From Pelagophyceae sp. CCMP2097 (lineage: Eukaryota > Sar > Pelagophyceae): a DNA stretch of 11,325 bases. The DNA is taken from NCBI GenBank assembly GCA_026770575.1, contig MU657799.1, positions 2,979-14,303 on the forward strand. The letters run 5' to 3'. The first letter of the stretch is position 1; every line of letters starts with the position of its first letter. Positions 6,116 to 11,325 of the stretch are shown piece after piece. The notes below the pieces were generated by a model, which was not told the DNA's origin, did not search any database, and saw only the letters and a program-made list of their open reading frames with translations. The translations under genes were made by a program, and so were the position numbers.

Positions 6116-6331
6116 GCTTCAGGTTCGTGTGCGGCTTGATAGGAATTCCTAGACCGCAAATACCGCTGTCGGAGGGCCATCCCGAAACGCCTTCGACACG
6201 ATTATACGAATGCCGCAAATGAAGTATTGCTGTATGGCCGTTGAAAGTCCGTAAGGCCGCAGACCGCAATCCTTATAGAGCAAAAAAATCCGTTTAATCA
6301 GGCTCTAAAGCTTAAAACTTTAGGCCAGTGC

Positions 6332-6363
6332 CTACAATTTGAAATTGTATTGTACAATTGTAG
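6332..6363. repeat. AT-rich palindrome upstream of UROD
   Basis: CTACAATT (6332-6339) pairs with AATTGTAG (6356-6363), and an overlapping CAATTTGAAATTG palindrome lies within. It is near the upstream boundary of the presumed UROD promoter region. Confidence 0.4.
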
Positions 6364-6416
6364 CATCAGACTTCCAAGTCAACTAAGGATGAACGGTTAA
6401 GTCGCTTGGCGCGACT

Positions 6417-6680
6417 GCAAATGTCGAATGCCATTATCGTCACGAAGTCGGGAATTCCACCGCAAAAGTCGTCGGAAAAGCCGGCCGCAAAAGCCGCAAA
6501 AGCCGCAAATGTCGTCGGAATCTCCCTTAAAGTCCCCTGATGGCGGATTAACCCCCGAGTTAAAATTCTGATGCCTTGGTTTGAGGCTCCAGAGCGGTCC
6601 AAGTCGGTCGTTTGTCGTCGATCTCGGTGCAAATGTCGTCGGAAATATCGCCCCCTTGAAACACTGCAAATGTCGAAAAG
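6417..6680 (+). promoter_or_regulatory. Five GCAAATGTCG repeats upstream of UROD, candidate regulatory motif
   Basis: Five same-strand copies of GCAAATGTCG or GCAAAAGTCG start at 6417, 6462, 6505, 6629 and 6666; the middle three continue as TCGGAA. They lie 38-301 bp upstream of the UROD ATG, in sequence with no gene. GCCGCAAAA units at about 6485-6510 form part of the same cluster. Repeated same-strand motifs just upstream of a start suggest transcription-factor sites, but they could also be a decayed minisatellite. No TATA box is obvious. Confidence 0.4.
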
Positions 6681-6717
6681 ATTAATCTAATCCTACCGCG
6701 CATCCTTAAAGTCAACC

Positions 6718-8181
6718 ATGGCGGGCTGGGCGCTGCTCTGGGTCCTTGCGTCAGGCGCGCGTGCGCTGGCGCCGGCGCGGCCGGCGAACGACCTGCTGCT
6801 GCGCGCGGCGCGCGGTGAAAAAGTGGAGCGCGTCCCGGTGTGGCTCTTCCGGCAGGTGCGACGACCATCGTCGAGGACGTGTCGCGGAGCGGCGCCGTAG
6901 GCCGGGCGGCACATGGCCGAGTACAACGCGTACAAGGAGAAGACGGGGAAACACTTTCTGCAGTTACTCGAGGACCCCAAGGATGTCGCAGAGGTCACTC
7001 TGCAGCCGCTCAGGCGGTGCGCTGCTGGGTCGGAGAGCCCATGGAGAGCATTGGAGGAGCGGAAGCGTCTATGAAGCGTCTATGAAGCGTCTCTAGTCTC
7101 TAAGCGTACGGACAGGTACGCCGTCGACGCAGCCATTCTCTTCTCCGACATCCTCGTCGTCCCGCAAGCCCTCGGCGTCGACGTAGAAATGCCGGGCGGC
7201 AAGGGCATCGTGGTGCGTGCCGCGGCGGCGGAAAGACCTCTGCGGGCGACGGGCGACAGGACGGCGGGCGCGACGGCGACCTTTAGGTGCCGCGCCCGTG
7301 CCGCACGGGCGCCGAGGCCTCGGCTCTGGCCAAGCTTGCATCAAAGGACCCGGCGGCGCTGGTGAAGTTGAAGCTGAAGCACGTCACGGACGCCGTCTCG
7401 AAGATTCGGCGCAAGCAGCTGGAGGAGGGCTTGGACTGCACTCTGATCGGCTTCAGCGCCGCGCCGTGGACTCTGCTCTACTACACCGTCGGCGCCTCCT
7501 CGAAGAACAAGGAGCCCGCGCTCGCCTTCATGCGCGACTTTCCGAAAGAGGCGCAGGAGCTTTTAGATGGCTACTGCGTTTTGGTGGAGGAGTACCTCTC
7601 CGCGCAAGTCGACGCCGGGGCCCACGCTCTGCAAGTCTTCGAGGCCATGGCCATGACTGTGGACGAGCAGACCTTTGCGGACGTCGCTATGCCACGCATG
7701 CGCCAGGTGCGTGGCGGGGTGGGTCATTTGAAAGACGGACTCTCGTTGCTTCTGGACACGCCTTTCCCTTTGGAAAACCCGCCCCGCGTAGCTGGCCTGC
7801 AACCTCAAGCGGCGGCACCCGGACGTGCCTCTGCTCGTCTTCGCGCGGGGCGTGGAGAACCCGATGCGGTTCAATACCGACTTGGCGTCATGCGGCTACG
7901 ACGTCGTCACCATCGACACCGTCGCCGACCGCCGCGAAACTCGTTACGGCCTCGGCAAGACGTGCCTCCAGGGCAACTTCGACCCAAAGTTCTTGCTCGC
8001 CTCGGAGTCGTCGGCGGAGAAGATTCGGGAGGAGGTCCGGACCATGTTCTCCGGGTTCGGCGGGCCTTCCAACATGATCGCCAACCTGGGGGAAGGCCTC
8101 ATGGGCAAGGAGGACCAGCAGCTCGTCGACTGTTTCGTCGACTGCGTCCACGACATCTCCGCCGAGATGCTGCGGGATTGA
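6718..8181 (+). CDS. UROD: Uroporphyrinogen decarboxylase homologue, five exons, probably plastid-targeted
   Basis: UROD converts uroporphyrinogen III to coproporphyrinogen III in haem and chlorophyll synthesis. Exons are 6718-6855, 6901-7016, 7116-7212, 7287-7706 and 7792-8181, giving 386 aa, a normal length. Splicing restores family blocks in one frame: [24 protein letters not shown] at exon 1/2, EVTLQPLRR at exon 2/3, [17 protein letters not shown], then PWTLLYY, LQGNFDP and IANLG. The ATG (AACCATGG context) precedes a hydrophobic stretch (residues about 4-13) and ALAP at 16-19, like the signal peptide and transit motif of complex plastids. Arg45, Arg49, Asp96 and Tyr183 match human Arg37, Arg41, Asp86 and Tyr164. 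Human Ser219 is Ala237 (FEA for FES) and His339 is Glu358 (NLGEG for NLGHG); the Trp of the usual LDW motif is missing. Codons end mostly in G/C. It may be a divergent paralogue with altered or lost activity. Confidence 0.9.
6856..6900 (+). other. UROD intron 1 (45 nt, phase 0)
   Basis: It starts GTGCGA and ends GCCGTAG. It separates the RQ and AGR of the conserved RQAGR block. Its length is a multiple of three but it ends in an in-frame TAG, so retention would stop translation. Confidence 0.85.
7017..7115 (+). other. UROD intron 2 (99 nt, phase 2) with an 11-bp tandem repeat
   Basis: It starts GTGCGC and ends GGACAG, splitting the second Arg codon of LQPLRR. Inside it, GAAGCGTCTAT is repeated three times at 7062, 7073 and 7084 (last copy one base different). 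It carries in-frame stops if retained. Confidence 0.85.
7213..7286 (+). other. UROD intron 3 (74 nt, phase 0)
   Basis: It starts GTGCGT and ends CTTTAG, between the GKGIV block and the VPRP segment. The 3' side is pyrimidine-poor except for CTTTAG. Confidence 0.85.
7707..7791 (+). other. UROD intron 4 (85 nt, phase 0)
   Basis: It starts GTGCGT and ends CGCGTAG, with a pyrimidine-rich tract at about 7761-7770. Removing it joins MPRMRQ to [13 protein letters not shown] in frame. Without splicing the frame stays open to 8210 but reads nonsense, a possible annotation trap. Confidence 0.85.
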
Positions 8182-8301
8182 ATTATATCTTACAGCAGTT
8201 AGATAGTTAGTTTCCCCTCTTTACACTGGGCAAAAGATCAAGCTTTTAGGGAATACGTTTGTTGGGAATTCGTTGGAAAATGTAGATGTAAATTAAGCCG
8301 A
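8182..8301 (+). other. UROD 3' flank
   Basis: AT-rich sequence follows the TGA directly. No canonical AATAAA is present, though AATTATAT lies immediately after the stop. The flank runs into the inner edge of the right inverted arm. Confidence 0.4.
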
Positions 8302-9023
8302 CTTCCTATCGTAAAATACTGTAAAATACTGTGACATTAGTGAAACACAGCATTTTAGGCATTTGGAAGGTATTTTAAAAGCATTTCAGGGGTTTCCCAC
8401 GGTGAGAGGCTGTGTAGAAGGTCGACTTGCGGTTTGGTTGCTACAAGAAGCCATACGGACTCGATGCTGAGAGCACTGCACCAAATCGATGGTAGCGAAG
8501 GGGCTCTGGAACCACAAAAATCTGAAAGACATCGACGTCCCTGCCCGCGCGTCGTCGCCGCACGTCCTCTTCGGCCGCGCCATGCGCCGACAAAGGCCAC
8601 ATAGGCTGCAGCAGGTCCGCCGCGGGGCCCGGGTCGTCCACGTCCGACCTCGCGGCCGGGACGGCCTCGATTCGGCTCGAGACGTTTCCATCGAAAGACG
8701 TGCGCGCCCGTCTCTGAAGAGTTCGGCCACCGAGAGCGGCCTGGGCCGGACCGGCCGCCATCAGGGTTCCACCGGCGGTTGCCCACGGGCCAGAAGCGTC
8801 GATAAAAGAGGCCGAACACGCCGAACACGCCGAGCTGAAATCGCGCACTTCGACGAGCTATACCGTCGAACGCGCCGTCCAACAACCCCGCTCCTGCTTC
8901 AGGCTTATAGAGCGCGTCACGGGCTTTCGAACGCCCCTCTCGCGGCCCGAATCCGACGCGTGTGTCGGGAGATATGCCCAAAGGCCTCATCACGGTACCG
9001 ACCGGTGATGAGTCCGAACGTCG
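8302..9023 (-). repeat. Right arm of the 0.7-kb inverted repeat flanking the UROD region
   Basis: Read on the minus strand this aligns with 3069-3769 end to end, from GTCCGAAC at the outer edge to CTTCCTATCG at the inner edge. The inner edge has two tandem copies of GTAAAATACT (8311-8330) and GTATTTTAAAAGC at about 8370. A 212-codon minus-strand frame (8993 to 8355) has an ATG. In the left arm the same frame is broken by two extra G in a G-run and lacks the inner part. I recognise no protein in it. Confidence 0.8.
8988..9010. repeat. Terminal hairpin of the right arm
   Basis: CATCACGGT (8988-8996) pairs with ACC plus GTGATG (9001-9010) with one bulged G and loop ACCG. The structure is kept relative to the left arm hairpin at 3082-3104. 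Confidence 0.5.
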
Positions 9024-9927
9024 ATTAATGTCGTTTTGTAAAACCTTTTTTACATAAGGGCTTCACTGTCGAATTTGCACAACAGAAATCGCCAAATATA
9101 ACTATGTTTGACGCGTGCGTTCATGCCGCCCCCTCCAGTCGTACAAGTCGCCACCTCGGAGACCAGCGCGCGAAGAAGAAACTTCCCAAACCGCGAAAAA
9201 ATAAAAACCACTTAAGGAAGCAAGGAAAGGTCGCACAACTTTGACAGTCGCGATCGGGCGCAGTACCCCATCACGATTGTTCAAGTTGTGCGAATTGTTA
9301 TTGGCGCCTTTATCGACTTTTAATTTGGGCACTTAGTGTTGCGGTTTATATACCGGGCCCCACAATCACCTCCAAGGATAATAATCCGGTGAATCCCCGT
9401 TTGCCCCCAGCGGGCCATCGCGCTAAGGGTTTAGACTTGATTTTCTACTTAATTTAAGAATCTTTCGTAGAGATTCGCCAAAATAAGGGCAGTTCATGAA
9501 AAGCCAAACAAGCGCCTCCAGGGCGCCTCGCGGTAGTGGTTGGCGTGGCGCCACTCTTCATTCAAGGGCAGAAAGAAGTTAAACAATTTTCTGTGATAAT
9601 CTAATTTGGCAGTGTATGTTGGTGCAGTCGCTTAGAGGACACTTTGAAACGCGAGTAGGCTGGCTTAGGTTAAGTCCTATTTCGATGTTGATGGCTCAGC
9701 GGCGAAAGAAGGACCGGCACACCCGGCCTAAGTCCCATACCACCCTCGCAACCTCGCGCAACAGCATGATGCATAGGCGCGCGTCCTGTTTTAAGGTTCC
9801 GCACGGATGGAACTGCGAATCAGACGGACGGACAGACAAAATTGCGCATGGGTGATCTTCAATAATGACCCCGGAAAAGGGGCCTAAAAAAATTCAAATC
9901 CAAAGACCCACTCCGGTGGTCTGAATT
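9024..9927. other. Intergenic stretch with small hairpins, no gene recognised
   Basis: No frame here has coding bias or motifs. Small inverted repeats are visible: TCGCACAACTTTGA (9231-9244) with TCAAGTTGTGCGA (9281-9293), CCCC and GGGG around GGAAAA at 9869-9882, and AGACCCAC with GTGGTCT around TCCG at 9904-9922. Confidence 0.4.
9231..9293. repeat. Inverted repeat with 13-14-bp arms
   Basis: TCGCACAACTTTGA at 9231-9244 is complementary to 9281-9293 with a single-base gap, around a 36-nt spacer. Function unknown. Confidence 0.5.
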
Positions 9928-10336
9928 ATGGTTGGTAAAGGAAGCTTCTTTTTTCGGACGAACATGAAGGAACGTTCTTTCCTGGAGGGTACCCGTGAAA
10001 TAACGACTTCCAACGTACTTGGCATGCGGTCTTCTGGTGAGAGGACGTTCACAGTGGATTTCCTATCAGGCCATCCGACTGGCGGTTTCCTATCGACCCG
10101 AACTCCGAAACCCGAAACCCGAAACATGAACTTGAACAACCAAATATCCCAAAACTCCACAGAAGCAGAATACTAAACTACTAAACTACTCTCCTTCTCC
10201 TCTCCTTTCTACGGTTATGGTTCCTACGACGCTGCTCGTGCGCGTGTGAGACTCGCACCTACGATCAACGTACTTGGTTCGCGCGCGTCCGTACGTGCGC
10301 AGAACTCTTCGTGTTATAGTGCCCATCTCAAGGTAG
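9928..10336. other. Leader-like stretch before the Gag-like frame, nothing firm
   Basis: An 82-codon ATG frame (9928-10176) has mixed codon use and no recognised motif. Short tandem repeats occur at about 10106-10125 (CGAAACC units) and 10170-10190 (ACTAAACT units), followed by a pyrimidine-rich tract (10186-10210). If the downstream frame is a retrotransposon, an LTR and primer-binding site should lie here, but I could not identify either. Confidence 0.3.
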
Positions 10337-10603
10337 GTGGCAACGGAGGCACACCCGACGCGCGTTCACGCTTCGGGGCTTTGCTGCAGCTGCCGCTGCA
10401 CGGGCATCGTCGCTGACGAGCCCATCTTACTGTGTGACTGCGCTAAGCGAGTCCACAACTGCATAGTGTTTGACCGTGTGCGCGTACTAGCCCGCCGCGG
10501 TCCAATTCGTCCAAGGCGCATCCGTGGTTTCGGACTCGCGCAGATCACGCTGCCTTTCGCGCTGCGACTACGATGGTTGCTACCATGTACGACGCCTTTA
10601 TGA
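10337..10603 (+). other. Cysteine-rich open frame, possible degenerate zinc finger
   Basis: This frame, which lacks an ATG and directly follows a TAG, encodes GLCCSCRCTGIVADEPILLC followed by DCAKRVHNC. The arrangement C-x-C, a spacer, then LLCD-C-x4-H-x-C resembles a PHD-type finger (LLCDxCxxxxHxxC) with one residue missing from two spacings. It overlaps the start of the Gag-like frame in another register. It could be a decayed domain of the same element, or chance. Confidence 0.2.
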
Positions 10604-11325
10604 AGGCGTGGAAGCACGGCTTCTTCTCGGCGACGCACGATGACGCTGCGGACCGCGAGCACTTCGACGATTACAAAGTGCGTTTGGTCACGGTTGAGCC
10701 CCCTCTCGCGTATGCGATGGTTCCCTCGACGACCGGCAATGACGCAACCACGCTAACGGCTGACGCCGCGGTGTGTGCGTTGCTTTTACGCGTGCTGCGT
10801 TCGACGACTCAGCTCGACTCGTTCCGTCTCGTCCGCGACGCGACGAACGGCCGTGACGCGTGGTTCGCGCTCGCCGAGTCGTGTGGCCACGCCTTGGCGG
10901 GGGTACGCGCGCGGCGTGCACTCAAACTTCAGATTGCAGCTTTACAATGGCGCGGCTTCCCGTCTGGCGCACGTTACACGGCAGAGGCGCAGCGCCTCAG
11001 CCTGCTTATTCGATCTAACGCAAACGCACTGGCCGACTTGCGGCTCGCGGTTGTCGACGGCATTGCGCCGCACAACGGCAATGCCCCGGTGGCATTTGAA
11101 TACCTTTACGACGCTTTACTCGACAACGAAAACACCACGCTTTCTGCGATGCTCTCGCGCATCCGCCTCGTCGCGCGCGAGAAGTCGCTCGACAACAAAT
11201 CTTCCGGTGCGCACGTTATCGTGGCGATGGGACATCCCCGATGCGGACCGCCGACAAACTTTGCGCCGACGGATTTTCGGTCCCGCACCGGGACATCCCC
11301 GATGCGGACCGCCGACACACTTTGC
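10573..11325 (+). CDS. Retrotransposon Gag-like polyprotein, partial (runs off the window)
   Basis: The frame opens at ATG 10573 (open upstream to 10474 after a TGA) and continues without a stop to the last base, at least 251 codons. The middle looks like the capsid region of Ty1/copia-type Gag proteins: a helix with CALLLRVLRSTTQLDSF, then NGRDAWFALAESCGHAL (compare A-x-x-x-W-x-x-L in that family), then ARRALKLQIAALQWRGFP, TAEAQRLSLLIRSNANALAD and YLYDALLDNEN. The expected zinc knuckle, protease, integrase and reverse transcriptase would lie beyond the window, so the class is a judgement from layout only. Codons use T and A at third positions much more than UROD does, consistent with a mobile element. 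The last 97 bp contain a frame-shifting direct repeat, so the C-terminal residues from about 11265 on are suspect. Confidence 0.5.
   Translation, partial: MVATMYDAFMKAWKHGFFSATHDDAADREHFDDYKVRLVTVEPPLAYAMVPSTTGNDATTLTADAAVCALLLRVLRSTTQLDSFRLVRDATNGRDAWFALAESCGHALAGVRARRALKLQIAALQWRGFPSGARYTAEAQRLSLLIRSNANALADLRLAVVDGIAPHNGNAPVAFEYLYDALLDNENTTLSAMLSRIRLVAREKSLDNKSSGAHVIVAMGHPRCGPPTNFAPTDFRSRTGTSPMRTADTLC
11229..11325. repeat. 36-bp direct repeat with 61-bp period at the window end
   Basis: The block starting GGGACATCCCCGATGCGGAC occurs at 11229-11264 and again at 11290-11325 with one mismatch, separated by 25 bp. Because 61 is not a multiple of three, the second copy reads in another frame of the Gag-like protein. 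The second copy ends exactly at the last base of the window. Confidence 0.75.

Larger units (their letters stand above)
5611..6305. mobile_element. PIF/Harbinger-like non-autonomous element with TAA duplication
   Basis: The ends are GAGCCTGATTAAACGG and its reverse complement. The inverted repeats run 68 bp (5611-5678 and 6238-6305) with five mismatches, so the insertion is not old. The trinucleotide TAA flanks both sides (5608-5610 and 6306-6308), matching the 3-bp T(A/T)A duplication known for PIF/Harbinger transposons. The tips also resemble the G-rich start followed by a TTTA/TTTG run common in that superfamily. No transposase or Myb-like frame is present. The interior is AT-rich near the ends and GC-rich at 5830-6115, where it carries a gene fragment. 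Superfamily assignment rests on the duplication length and tip sequence. Confidence 0.75.

Noticed and set aside
6718..8181. Reading UROD as a frameshifted pseudogene made of several short open frames
   Set aside because: Every break is repaired exactly by removing a GTGCG...AG segment, and all junctions fall within conserved blocks in the right frame, so introns explain it better than decay.
7217..8210. Long open frames of 286 and 307 codons over UROD exons 4 and 5
   Set aside because: The 307-codon frame is exon 4 reading through intron 4 into the wrong frame, and the 286-codon frame is a shadow of GC-rich coding sequence. Neither matches the family after its respective exon.
8990..9035. 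Hammerhead ribozyme (GTGATGAGTCC resembles CUGAUGAG)
   Set aside because: The conserved C before UGAUGA is G, and no GAAA follows a proper stem II. The left arm lacks even the GAUGAG match on the corresponding strand.
10100..10130. Telomere-like repeats (CCCGAAA units)
   Set aside because: There are only about three copies, they differ from TTTAGGG, and they lie within the window, so they are treated as a short tandem repeat.
9928..10176. 82-codon frame ending NSTEAEY, recalling the STEAEY motif of copia RNase H
   Set aside because: Only the last few residues match and nothing before them resembles RNase H. The match is most likely chance.

Overview
The window looks like a piece of a eukaryotic nuclear genome, most likely an alga with a complex (secondary) plastid such as a stramenopile (pelagophyte-like) or haptophyte. 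Three things suggest this. The only confident gene, a uroporphyrinogen decarboxylase (UROD) homologue, is split by four GT-AG introns that all start GTGCG. It opens with a signal-peptide-like leader followed by an ALAP motif, as in bipartite plastid presequences. Its codons strongly prefer G or C at the third position. There are no bacterial operons, Shine-Dalgarno sites, CRISPR arrays or RNA genes that I can support. The species assignment is inference.

Layout. 1-505: a GC-rich edge that may hold the end of a coding region, then a 17-bp minisatellite. 506-1605: a non-autonomous DNA transposon with a perfect 32-bp terminal inverted repeat (TIR) and TA flanks; a second TA-flanked MITE (577-960) is nested in it. 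1606-3068: mostly anonymous sequence with a long foldback (1849-1969), a decayed transposon-protein fragment on the minus strand (2368-2691) and a compact palindrome (2959-2992). 3069-3769 and 8302-9023: the two arms of a roughly 0.7-kb inverted repeat that brackets the UROD region. 4017-4249: two copies of a two-stem hairpin repeat. 4431-5152: a second TA-flanked element related to the first at its right-hand module. 5219-5477: a coding-like fragment and a 28-bp-arm foldback. 5611-6305: a PIF/Harbinger-like element with a TAA duplication and 68-bp TIRs. 6417-6680: five copies of a GCAAATGTCG motif upstream of UROD. 6718-8181: UROD. 9024-10330: no gene recognised. 10573-11325: a retrotransposon Gag-like reading frame running off the window edge, ending in a 36-bp direct repeat.

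Two themes stand out. First, the small TIR elements have AT-rich, repeat-filled ends around a GC-rich core. In at least two of them the core reads as a decayed host-gene fragment with strong third-position G/C bias, broken by stops or single-base shifts. This resembles Pack-type gene-fragment capture. Second, the UROD copy keeps the fold and several active-site residues but has Ala and Glu where the family has a conserved Ser and His, so it may be a divergent paralogue rather than the main haem/chlorophyll-pathway enzyme.
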